Origin: DTKY01 sp037440765
GTDB taxonomy: Bacteria; Acidobacteriota; Terriglobia; Bryobacterales; Bryobacteraceae
Assembly: GCA_037440765.1 (NCBI GenBank)
Contig: JBBITL010000089.1
Span: 1 to 15,092, forward strand
Direction: 5' to 3'
DNA length: 15,092 nt
The notes beneath the pieces were generated by a model. The model saw only the letters and a list, made by a program, of their open reading frames with translations. It was not told the origin of the DNA and searched no databases. A program made the position numbers and the translations under genes. Of this stretch, positions 1 through 7,196 are shown piece after piece (the stretch's first letter is position 1; every line of letters begins with the position of its first letter).

Positions 1-455
1 ATCGCCGCTCCGGCCGCCGGCGCGCGCTCGGCAATTTCGCGGATGTGGCAACTACGGCAGGCGGGGGGCAGGCCCGAGCCCTCCGGCCGGGCGAGAAACC
101 AGCAATCGTGATTGAATCGGCCGGATGGGCAGGGAGGATCGAGCGGCTTCTGGCAGAAGCCTATGCCCACGAGCCAGGGGCCCCCGGCGAGGTCGGCTTG
201 CAGGCTCTCGGACGAGGTCACCTCGACGGGGGCGTAACCGGCCGTCCGCGCCGGGCGCACGTGGCGCCGGTAGCGCCACAGGCCATGAAGGAGCCGGTGC
301 GGCCACCTCAGCAACAGCGACCCCAGAAACAGCTTCCCGTAAGGCCGCAGGAGACTCAGCGCGGTGAACTCCCACACGTCGAAGCCCAGCAACGTTGCGG
401 CGTCGGCGCGCTTCAGCAGGGCCGGCTCGGACCTGAGCCGTTCAGACCCGGACAC
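1..455 (-). CDS. Cysteine-rich protein of unknown function, 3' end cut by the window edge
   Basis: An open frame of 151 codons starts at a GTG (bases 455-453) and runs off the left edge without a stop. I do not recognise the family. The first 70 or so residues are rich in Arg, Leu and Trp with a basic, moderately hydrophobic stretch around residues 33-60 that could lie on a membrane. The second part looks like a metal-binding module: Cys101, Cys109, Cys118, Cys133 and Cys136, including the strings CPSGRFNHDC and CRSCHIREI. Clustered cysteines with conserved-looking Gly, Arg, Asn and His are not expected in a shadow frame, and composition reads as natural protein. The gene is divergent from the phosphotransferase gene, with only six bases between the two nearest possible starts. 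No Shine-Dalgarno sequence precedes the GTG. It could be a zinc-binding or iron-sulfur protein; that is inference only. Confidence 0.66.
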   Translation of the reverse strand, partial: MSGSERLRSEPALLKRADAATLLGFDVWEFTALSLLRPYGKLFLGSLLLRWPHRLLHGLWRYRRHVRPARTAGYAPVEVTSSESLQADLAGGPWLVGIGFCQKPLDPPCPSGRFNHDCWFLARPEGSGLPPACRSCHIREIAERAPAAGAA

Positions 456-461
456 TGCGCG

Positions 462-2687
462 ATGATAGCATGCTATCCAGTGGCCGAGTGCATAGTGTGG
501 CTGGCCGGCGGAGGCGAGGCCTCGGCCGGCCTCGTCGGCGGCAAGGGCGCGCGGCTGGCGGCGATGGCGCGGGCGGGCTTCCCCGTTCCAAACGGCTTCT
601 GCATCACTACGCAGGCGGGAGCCGGCATTGGGGAGGCGGTCGCCGCCGCCTACAGGCAGTTGGGTTCCTGCGCTGTGGCGGTGCGCTCTTCGGCCACCGC
701 CGAGGACCTGGACACGGCCTCCTTCGCCGGCCAGCAGGAAACCTGCCTGAATGTCCGCGGAGAGGAAGCGCTCCTCGCGGCCGTCCGCCGCTGCCGGGAG
801 TCGCTGTGGTCGGCGCGGGCCGCCGCATACCGGCAGGAGCAAGCCCCGCACCTGACGGAGCCCCGCATGGCCGTGGTGGTGCAGGTCATGGTGGCGACAG
901 ATGTGGCGGGCGTGGCCTTCTCCCTGGATCCTGTCACGGGCGAGCGGTCGGTTGTGATCGAGTACGCCGCGGGCTCGGGGGAAGGTGTCGTCTCGGGGGC
1001 CCGTGAGGTGGAACGGTACAGGCCGGACCGCCCGGGCCTGCTCGGCGAGGAACGGGCCAGGCGGCTCATCGAGACCGTGCGCGCGCTGGAGGAGCTTTTC
1101 GGCGGCTTTCAGGACGTGGAGTGGGGCTACTGCGGCGAGACGTTGTGGTTGCTCCAAAGTCGTCCGGTCACAGCGGCGGCCACCGGCTTTTTCACGGAGA
1201 TGCTGCCCGGGGACGACCGCCTCTGGACCAGCGGCTTCCTCAACGAACGGTTCCCCCTGCCGGTTTCCCCGCTGGGCTGGACCATGATCCGCGAGCTTAT
1301 GGAACCGCTGGCGCTGGCTGATCCGCTGCGCTTCCTCGGTTACCGCTGGCCGGCCGGCGAGCCGCTGACCAAACTGCACGGGGGGCGCCCTTACGTCAAC
1401 CTCCGCGTAGTCCAGATTCTTTACAGGGCGTTGCCTGACTCGCTGCTGCCTGACGACGCCGTCCGGTTCTTTCCCGGAGGGGACGCCAGCCTCCGCCTCC
1501 AGGCCCCCTATCCGCGCTCGCTGCTGGACCCCCGCCTGCTGGCGGCCGTCGCGCGCAACTTCCTCCGCGATCCAGCCAACTGGTCGCCGTTCCGCAACTA
1601 TCGCGTCTGGGAGAAGTTCATCGCCCGGCATGACCGGGAGATGGAGGCCCTCCTCGCCGGAGGGGAAGCCCCAACGGAGATATGGGCGCGCATGGAGCGG
1701 GCTCAGGCGCTCAGTGCCCGCCTGCTTGCCATACACCGCTGGAGCCTTACTCACGCCGACCTGTTCTACACCCTGCTGCGGCGGCTGCTGGCCGCGTGGG
1801 TGGGGGATGCCTCCCTCGCCGCGCGCCTGGTCGCCGGTCTACCAAGCAAGTCAGTGGAGTTGAACCGCGCTCTTGCGGAAGCTCGCACGGAAGCCGACTG
1901 GGAGGCCTTCTTCCGGGATTACGGCCACCGTTCCTTCAGCCTGGACATCTTCCGCCCCACCTTCGCCGAGATCAGGGAGGAGGTGCGCCGCCTCGCCGCC
2001 GGGGACAGGCGAGGACGCCTGTCCCGCAGTGAGGCTGTCCTGCCGGCCTGCCACCCTCTGAGGTCCTTCCTGCTCCGATGGGTGCTGCGCTACGCGCGGC
2101 GTTACATGCTGCTGCGAGAGGATCAGCGTTTCTTCTGGCAGCAGACGCTGGCTTTGCAGAGGCGGCTTGTGCTGGCGCTCGGCGAAATGCTGCGGGCCGG
2201 GCAGAATATATTCTTCGCCACCATGGAGGAGCTGCGGGCGGCCGCCAATGGCGCACCGCTTCCACTGCGCGACATGGAGCGGCGGCGCCGAGAGTTCGAG
2301 CGGCTCGGCGACGATTACCCTCCGTTCCTGCGCGGCCTGGAGCCGCTGGAAGAGCAGCGCGGAGAAGTCCTGCGCGGAAGCCCGGTGAGTCCCGGAATCG
2401 CACAGGGACACGCGCGCATCCTGATGGCGCCCGAGGAACTGGACCGGCTTCAGCCAGGCGACATCCTGGTCACCAGGGGAGCGGACCCCGGCTGGACCTT
2501 GGTGTTCGGGCGGATTCGGGGCCTGGTGCTGGAGACCGGAGGACAGCTTTCCCACGGAGCCGTGGTCGCGCGTGAATACGGGCTTCCGGCCGTGGCAGGG
2601 ATTCCGGGCGTCACGCGGGCCTTGCAGGACGGTCAATACATCCTGGTGGACGGCGCTGCCGGGCTGGTGCGTGTGATAAAACAGTAA
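462..2687 (+). CDS. PEP synthase/rifampin phosphotransferase-like phosphohistidine enzyme
   Basis: The 741-residue product has two recognisable parts. Residues about 10-235 form a pyruvate phosphate dikinase/PEP synthase ATP-grasp domain: GGKGA with Lys28, AVRSSATAEDL with Arg75, SFAGQQ, and the closing QSRPVT near 231-236. Residues about 638-741 form the swivelling phosphohistidine domain, with TGGQLSHGAVVAREYGLPAV containing the catalytic His698. Between them lie about 400 residues without the PEP synthase TIM barrel, and nothing follows the His domain. That order matches rifampin phosphotransferase-type enzymes rather than true PEP synthase, so a phosphotransfer from ATP to an unknown acceptor is likely; the substrate cannot be read. 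The ATP-grasp N-lobe is shortened by roughly 50 residues between the ITT and AVRSS motifs compared with the family as I know it. The start is uncertain: ATG 462, GTG 480 or GTG 495, none with a good ribosome site. The frame stays open upstream to base 45, but that part overlaps the divergent gene. It is followed after one base by the UPF0182 gene. Confidence 0.85.
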   Translation: MIACYPVAECIVWLAGGGEASAGLVGGKGARLAAMARAGFPVPNGFCITTQAGAGIGEAVAAAYRQLGSCAVAVRSSATAEDLDTASFAGQQETCLNVRGEEALLAAVRRCRESLWSARAAAYRQEQAPHLTEPRMAVVVQVMVATDVAGVAFSLDPVTGERSVVIEYAAGSGEGVVSGAREVERYRPDRPGLLGEERARRLIETVRALEELFGGFQDVEWGYCGETLWLLQSRPVTAAATGFFTEMLPGDDRLWTSGFLNERFPLPVSPLGWTMIRELMEPLALADPLRFLGYRWPAGEPLTKLHGGRPYVNLRVVQILYRALPDSLLPDDAVRFFPGGDASLRLQAPYPRSLLDPRLLAAVARNFLRDPANWSPFRNYRVWEKFIARHDREMEALLAGGEAPTEIWARMERAQALSARLLAIHRWSLTHADLFYTLLRRLLAAWVGDASLAARLVAGLPSKSVELNRALAEARTEADWEAFFRDYGHRSFSLDIFRPTFAEIREEVRRLAAGDRRGRLSRSEAVLPACHPLRSFLLRWVLRYARRYMLLREDQRFFWQQTLALQRRLVLALGEMLRAGQNIFFATMEELRAAANGAPLPLRDMERRRREFERLGDDYPPFLRGLEPLEEQRGEVLRGSPVSPGIAQGHARILMAPEELDRLQPGDILVTRGADPGWTLVFGRIRGLVLETGGQLSHGAVVAREYGLPAVAGIPGVTRALQDGQYILVDGAAGLVRVIKQ
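464..477. promoter_or_regulatory. Perfect 14-base palindrome between divergent genes, possible operator or paired -10 elements
   Basis: GATAGCATGCTATC reads identically on both strands and is centred between the divergent genes. Each strand contains TAGCAT, which fits a loose -10 pattern (TANNNT), so the palindrome could hold two overlapping -10 elements or be a repressor site. A 14-base perfect palindrome is expected roughly once per 16 kb by chance, so only its position makes it notable. If it is a promoter, the plus-strand protein probably starts at the GTG at 480 or 495 rather than the ATG at 462, which overlaps the palindrome. Confidence 0.3.
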
Positions 2688-2688
2688 T

Positions 2689-5424
2689 GTGACTCCTGAA
2701 ATCCCCCGTCCAGCCCTTCCGAAGCGCAGCACCATGCTTTGGATAGCCGCGATCTTCCTTGCTGTAGCCGGCGCGCGCGTCATCTCCAACTTCGCCATAG
2801 AGTACCAGTGGTGGAAGGAGATGAACCAGGTGCCAACCTGGATCGACATGCTGCTCTACAGCATCGCGCCCCTGACTGCCGCAACGCTCCTCGCCTTTGC
2901 GGCATTGTGGCTGGCTCACGCCAGGGGCTTGAGCCACGCGGGCAGAAGCTGGCGGCAGAGCCGGGCTTACGCCGCCGTGTCCGCACTCGCGCTGCTTTTC
3001 GTCGCCTGGATGCTCGCGTCGGCAACCATCGACACCTGGTCGGTTGTGCGTTACTTCGGCGGCCGGAACCTGCCTGCCGAGACGGCCACCTGGCAGGACG
3101 CCATCTTCGGGCTGCCGCTTGGGTTTTATCTGTTCGACCTGCCGTTCTATACCGTGCTGCGGCGTTACCTGCTGGCGCTGGCCATCGTGTCGGCCGTCGT
3201 CTACTGGCTGTCGGCGCGCGCCTGGCAACTGATCGAGAAGTTTCCGGAGATGCAGGCCACAGGCGAGTTCGACCCGCGCATCTTCCGGTTGGAAGGCGCC
3301 CGGCAGTCCGGGTTTCTGCGCATGGTGGCGGCGGTCATCCTGGTGGCGCTGGCATTACATTACTTCCTGGGCCGCTACGAGATGCTCTGGCAGAATCACG
3401 GCTTCATGGTCGGGGTGGACTACGTCGCCGAGCGGATAACTCTGCCGCTTCAGTGGGTGGTGATCGGGACGTGCCTGATTTCGGCGGTGTTCGCCTTGAT
3501 CGGCCGCTGGAAGCTCCTGCTGATCATACCGGTGGCCTTCGTGCTGAGGGCCGGGGTGCCATCCCTCGTCTCGGCGGTTCACGTGAAGCCCAACGAGATC
3601 TCCATCCAGCGGCCCTACATCGAAACGCACATTAAGGCCACTCGCAGCGCCTACGGCCTGGAACAGCGCGCCCAGGAAAGGGACTTCGCCGCATCGCTCA
3701 CGGGCGCCAGGGTTGACGTCGCCGGCAATAAGGCGCTGTTTGACAACGTGCGCCTGTGGGACTGGCGCGCCTTCCACGCAACAGTCACCCAGATTCAGGC
3801 CCTGCGTCCATACTACGTCTTCGCCGACAGCGACGTGGACCGCTACATGATCGACGGCCAGCTCCGGCAGGTGCTGCTGACGCCGCGCGAGCTGGATATA
3901 CGCCAGTTGCCTGACGCCCAGGCGCGCTGGATCAACCCGGCCTTCATCTACACGCACGGTTACGGCATGGCGATGGCCGAGGCCAACCAGATCACCGCCG
4001 ACGGCCTGCCGCTCCTGTTCGTGCAGGATGCGCCTCCGCAGATCAAGACCGGGAGCCTCAAGTTGACGCGTCCGGAGATCTACTACGGCGAGGTGGTCCA
4101 CGAACCGGTCTTCGTCCGCACGCAGGAGCGCGAATTCGACTATCCGTCAGGCGACAAGAACGTCTTCTCGACCTATAACGGCACCGGAGGCTTCCCCATC
4201 TCCTCGCTTCCGCTGCGCCTGGCGGCAGCCATCAGCCGCGGCGAGTTCAACATCCTGCTGACCAGGTACTTCACCTCCGAGAGCCGGATGATGATACGCC
4301 GCAACGTTCGCTCCAGGCTCTCGAACCTCGCCAACTTCATCCGCTGGGACGACGACCCTTACCTGGTCCTGACCGACGAAGGGCGGCTGGTCTGGACCGT
4401 GGATGGCTACACCACCTCGTCCGCTCACCCTTACTCCAGCGCGGTCAGCATCGGGGGAATCGGGAGCTTCAACTATATCCGCAACTCGATCAAGGCCACT
4501 GTGGACGCCTACGACGGGACCACGAAGCTTTACATCTTCGATCCATCCGACCCCATCATCCGGGCCTACCAGCGGATCTTCCCGAATCTCTTCCTGCCGG
4601 CTTCGGAGATGCCGGCCGACCTCAGGGCCCATGCCCGCTACCCGGAGACCTATTTCCAGGCGCAGGCCGAAATCTACCGGACCTTCCACATGCTGGACCC
4701 GCAGGCGTTCTACAACAAGGAGGACGTCTGGGACATCGCCCGCAACGTTCAGGGCCAGGATACGCGGCCACAGGCGGTGGTTCCGACCTACGTGGTTGCG
4801 ACCCTGCCGGGAGAGACCAAGCCGGAGTTTCTCCTGATCCTGCCCTTCACGCCGCGCAACAAGGACAACATGATCGGCCTCATGGTAGCGCGCTGCGACG
4901 GGCCCCATCTGGGCGAACTGCACTTCCTCCAGCTTTCCAAGCAGGAGCTGATCTTCGGTCCCATGCAGATAGAGGCCCGGATCAACCAGGACCCGATCAT
5001 CGCAAAGGACCTCACGCTGTGGAACCAGCAGGGCAGCCAGGTTCTGCGCGGCCAGATGCTGGTGCTGCCCGTAGGAGACACCTTAGTATACGTTGAAGCA
5101 ATTTACATCCAGGCGGCCGAGGCGCGCATGCCCCAGCTCAGGAAGGTGGTGATAGCGGTCGGCAAGACGCTGATCTACCGCGATACCTACCGGGAGGCGC
5201 TGGCCGAACTCGCGGGCCTTCTCCCAGCCGCCGGCCAGGCGGCGGCCCCGGCACCGGCGGCAACGGCTGCTTCAGCCGCCGCGCCGGCCGCGCCGGATTT
5301 GAACGTGCGCCTGGATCGTGTCCGCCAGCACCTGAGCCGCTACCGCGCGCTCGCCGGGGAAGGCCGCTGGGCGGAGGCAGGCAGGGAACTGGAGGACCTC
5401 GAATCCGAATTGCAGCGGCGATGA
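2689..5424 (+). CDS. UPF0182 family integral membrane protein
   Basis: The 911-residue product matches the UPF0182 (COG1615) family in length and in many conserved strings, for example NEISIQRPYIETHIKATRSA, YTHGYGMAMA, NTYNG-like FSTYNGTGGFPISS, WTVDGYTTSSAHPYS, FNYIRNSIKATVDAYDG, HARYPE and LPFTPRNKDNMIGLMVARCD. About seven transmembrane helices occupy residues 16-290; the rest is a large, probably extracytoplasmic soluble domain. An Ala/Pro-rich linker near residues 845-870 leads to a charged helical tail of about 40 residues, an arrangement also seen in relatives. The molecular function of the family is not established to my knowledge. The GTG start lies one base after the stop of the phosphotransferase gene, so translation is probably coupled; ATG 2734, just before the first helix, is an alternative start. 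The gene ends ten bases from the end of a convergent gene, with no obvious terminator between. Confidence 0.93.
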   Translation: MTPEIPRPALPKRSTMLWIAAIFLAVAGARVISNFAIEYQWWKEMNQVPTWIDMLLYSIAPLTAATLLAFAALWLAHARGLSHAGRSWRQSRAYAAVSALALLFVAWMLASATIDTWSVVRYFGGRNLPAETATWQDAIFGLPLGFYLFDLPFYTVLRRYLLALAIVSAVVYWLSARAWQLIEKFPEMQATGEFDPRIFRLEGARQSGFLRMVAAVILVALALHYFLGRYEMLWQNHGFMVGVDYVAERITLPLQWVVIGTCLISAVFALIGRWKLLLIIPVAFVLRAGVPSLVSAVHVKPNEISIQRPYIETHIKATRSAYGLEQRAQERDFAASLTGARVDVAGNKALFDNVRLWDWRAFHATVTQIQALRPYYVFADSDVDRYMIDGQLRQVLLTPRELDIRQLPDAQARWINPAFIYTHGYGMAMAEANQITADGLPLLFVQDAPPQIKTGSLKLTRPEIYYGEVVHEPVFVRTQEREFDYPSGDKNVFSTYNGTGGFPISSLPLRLAAAISRGEFNILLTRYFTSESRMMIRRNVRSRLSNLANFIRWDDDPYLVLTDEGRLVWTVDGYTTSSAHPYSSAVSIGGIGSFNYIRNSIKATVDAYDGTTKLYIFDPSDPIIRAYQRIFPNLFLPASEMPADLRAHARYPETYFQAQAEIYRTFHMLDPQAFYNKEDVWDIARNVQGQDTRPQAVVPTYVVATLPGETKPEFLLILPFTPRNKDNMIGLMVARCDGPHLGELHFLQLSKQELIFGPMQIEARINQDPIIAKDLTLWNQQGSQVLRGQMLVLPVGDTLVYVEAIYIQAAEARMPQLRKVVIAVGKTLIYRDTYREALAELAGLLPAAGQAAAPAPAATAASAAAPAAPDLNVRLDRVRQHLSRYRALAGEGRWAEAGRELEDLESELQRR

Positions 5425-5434
5425 CCGCCTGCTA

Positions 5435-6244
5435 CTAAGGCCAGCGGCCGGCTCCGCGGCCGGGAATAGGGATCGCTTCGCGCCCGCTTCCGGCGGGCTG
5501 AGCGCCGGGAGCCGGTTGCGCGCGGCGAGCCGGCACGGGGAGGCCGTCGAGATCCTCCGCCGAGAATGAGATCGGCCGGTCAAGCACCATCTCGAGGGTG
5601 GTGCCCCGCGCCAGTACGACATCCGGGCCGCGCGACAGCAGGACGCCGGCCAGCCCGGCGGCCGCCCCGGCCGCCGCGCCGATGCCTGCTCCCATGGCCG
5701 GCCTGCCCGCGGCGCTGCCGGCGATCACACCCACGGAGGTTCCAGTGGCAGCCACTTCGCCCACGGTGCGGGCGTCGCCGGCCTTGTCCGTATCGCTCTT
5801 GATCTTGCCTTCGCCGCGGTCAAGTTCGTCGCTTGACTGCCCGTCCAGACTGCCGACGCGCGCCCGGAAATCGCGGGTCACGCCGTTGGGGAGCGTCAGC
5901 GTGTCAAAGCGGAGGTACATCTCCCCCCTGCCCTTGACCCGGCCGGGACGCTTCACTTCCGTTATCGTTCCGGCGACGTAGCTGCCCGGAGGGATGATGA
6001 TTCTCCCCTTGGCCTGGATCGGGAAAACCGTCTCCAGGTAGACTCGGTCGCCCTCGGCCGAGGCCTTGGTGCTCACGCTGTTCAGCATGCTCAGCGGGAT
6101 GCGCGTGCCGGGCTCGATCACGTAGACGCCCGGATTCTCCGCCTCGGGCTGCTTCCGGCCCTGGGGCGCGTCACCTTGCTGTCGCGCCTGCACAAACATC
6201 ACGGCCGTAAGGCCGGCCATCAGCACAACGGATCGCAGCCGCAT
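5435..6244 (-). CDS. Exported TrbI/VirB10-like protein with glycine-rich segment
   Basis: This 269-residue protein starts with a signal-like sequence (basic MRLR, then a hydrophobic run to about residue 20). Residues about 40-140 resemble the periplasmic beta-barrel fold of TrbI/VirB10 conjugation proteins: GTRIPLSMLNSVSTK, GDRVYLETVFPI, IIPPGSYVAGTITEVKRPG and LRFDTLTLPNG. No other conjugation gene is nearby, and stand-alone copies of this fold are frequent in acidobacteria, so a DNA-transfer role is unlikely. Residues about 165-205 form a Gly/Ala-rich, zipper-like hydrophobic segment that could insert in a membrane, followed by a strand TTLEMVLDRPISF and a Pro/Arg/Ala-rich tail. A strong AGGAGG at 6250-6255 lies five bases before the ATG. 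It follows the TIGR03437 gene by 38 bases on the same strand and is probably cotranscribed with it. Confidence 0.78.
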   Translation of the reverse strand: MRLRSVVLMAGLTAVMFVQARQQGDAPQGRKQPEAENPGVYVIEPGTRIPLSMLNSVSTKASAEGDRVYLETVFPIQAKGRIIIPPGSYVAGTITEVKRPGRVKGRGEMYLRFDTLTLPNGVTRDFRARVGSLDGQSSDELDRGEGKIKSDTDKAGDARTVGEVAATGTSVGVIAGSAAGRPAMGAGIGAAAGAAAGLAGVLLSRGPDVVLARGTTLEMVLDRPISFSAEDLDGLPVPARRAQPAPGAQPAGSGREAIPIPGRGAGRWP

Positions 6245-6249
6245 ATCGC

Positions 6250-6255
6250 CCTCCT
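6250..6255 (-). promoter_or_regulatory. Strong ribosome binding site AGGAGG for the TrbI-like gene
   Basis: AGGAGG on the minus strand ends five bases before the ATG at 6244-6242. It fixes the start and shows that the organism uses canonical Shine-Dalgarno initiation. Confidence 0.75.
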
Positions 6256-6282
6256 GCCTCTAACCGCCATTGTAGCCCAGGC

Positions 6283-7095
6283 TTACTGAGCCGATGGATC
6301 AAGCCAGATGCGCAGGCCCGCGGGGCTGACCTCTTCGCCGGCGGCCAGTCGAATCTCGGGGTTTGGCCCGACGCCTGGCGGCACACTCAGGTTCACCTGG
6401 TAGAGGCCGCCCCAGCCGGGCGCCAGGCCCACATACCCGACCAGCCCGGCAGCCAGCGGCGTGCCGTCCAGCAGGACACGGAAGTTCCGTGCCTGCTGGA
6501 GTTCGGCCGCCTGCCGGGGAATCGCCCCGGACACAGCGGGCGGCGTGACCTCGCCGAGGCCGGTGGCCCACAGTATGACCCACCGCTCAGGGCGCGCGGG
6601 CGCCCGCTCGCTCACCAGCGAGTAGTCGGCGTGAGAAGCAACGATGTTGGTTGCGTCCATCTGAAACAAGGCGGGCGCCGCCGGCCGCAGCTTGACCCGC
6701 ACCGTGGGGCCAACCGTCCCCTCCCGGACTACCAGAAGGGTTACCTCGCCGGCCCTGAGGTCGCTCGGAATGAGGAAGTTCACCTGGGTGGGGGAGACAT
6801 AGTACAGAGGCGCGTACCTGCCGCCGATGACCACCTGAACACCGGCTCCGGACAACTGCACCGGTAGTTGCCATCCGTCGATGTCGGCGGCCCTGATTGC
6901 CCTTTCGGTGAAGGAAAGCTGGGTTCCGTAGATGCTGGCCAGGGCGTTGGGGGCCAGTGCGCCGGGCTCGCCACTGGCCGCGCTCACCACGGTCGCCGCC
7001 GAGTAGCACGGCGCATTGGGTTTGCACGCGGTGTCGGCCGCGCAACAGCCCACGCTCATGGCGGCTGCTGCGAGCAGGCGGCTGGATCTGGTCAT
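6283..7095 (-). CDS. Secreted protein made of a TIGR03437-type (Solibacter C-terminal) domain
   Basis: The 270-residue product has a signal-like N-terminus (basic MTRSSR, then an Ala-rich hydrophobic run) and a short region with four cysteines (17, 18, 24, 30). The remainder, about residues 38-265, matches the TIGR03437 domain: NALASIYGTQLS, YAPLYYVSPTQVNFLIPSD, WATGLGEVTPP and YVGLAPGWGGLYQVNLSVPP. The domain normally sits at the C-terminus of large secreted acidobacterial proteins; here it makes up nearly the whole protein. Its function is unknown, and an adhesive or anchoring beta-sandwich role is only a guess. The Gly16-Cys17 context is a poor lipobox, so cleavage by signal peptidase I is more likely. 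No clear Shine-Dalgarno sequence precedes the ATG. The gene is divergent from gnd and lies upstream of the TrbI-like gene. Confidence 0.85.
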   Translation of the reverse strand: MTRSSRLLAAAAMSVGCCAADTACKPNAPCYSAATVVSAASGEPGALAPNALASIYGTQLSFTERAIRAADIDGWQLPVQLSGAGVQVVIGGRYAPLYYVSPTQVNFLIPSDLRAGEVTLLVVREGTVGPTVRVKLRPAAPALFQMDATNIVASHADYSLVSERAPARPERWVILWATGLGEVTPPAVSGAIPRQAAELQQARNFRVLLDGTPLAAGLVGYVGLAPGWGGLYQVNLSVPPGVGPNPEIRLAAGEEVSPAGLRIWLDPSAQ

Positions 7096-7155
7096 GGGCT
7101 AGCCAGAGGTAGTGGCGGAAGGAGGCGGTTTCTCTCCGGTCTCCAGCGGGACCGC

Positions 7156-7166
7156 GTAAAATGGTA
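7156..7166. promoter_or_regulatory. Possible divergent -10 elements in the 101-base gap before gnd
   Basis: The plus strand reads GTAAAAT (7156-7162), 35 bases before the gnd ATG and suitably upstream of its ribosome site. The minus strand reads TACCAT over 7161-7166, facing the TIGR03437 gene. Neither has a convincing -35 box at normal spacing. The placement in the only intergenic gap of about 100 bases in the window supports a promoter region; the exact boxes are uncertain. Confidence 0.3.
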
Positions 7167-7185
7167 GATCCTGTTAATCATCGCC

Positions 7186-7189
7186 GGAG
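7186..7189 (+). promoter_or_regulatory. Ribosome binding site that sets the gnd start
   Basis: GGAG lies seven bases before ATG 7197 and downstream of the alternative ATG 7161, so it selects 7197. The resulting N-terminus (MGYDIGIVGLGVMG) has the expected few residues before the Rossmann motif. Confidence 0.65.
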
Positions 7190-7196
7190 CACGCAA

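Noticed and set aside
45..461. N-terminal 139-residue extension of the phosphotransferase frame
   Set aside because: The residues are Gly/Arg/Pro-rich without family similarity, the family N-terminus begins after 462, and the minus strand here encodes a better protein.
462..2687. Naming the enzyme ppsA or rph
   Set aside because: The TIM barrel of PEP synthase is absent, and rifampin specificity cannot be read from sequence, so no symbol was given.
1851..2849. 332-codon minus-strand frame across the phosphotransferase/UPF0182 junction
   Set aside because: It crosses two well-supported genes and shows no domain or ribosome site.
5424..5470. GC-rich repeats near the convergent gene ends as a terminator
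   Set aside because: The strings are mainly GCGGCCGG direct repeats inside coding sequence with no T-run; no convincing stem-loop could be drawn.
5435..6244. Evidence for a conjugative element from the TrbI/VirB10-like protein
   Set aside because: No other transfer, relaxase, integrase or ATPase gene is nearby and the flanking genes are ordinary chromosomal genes.
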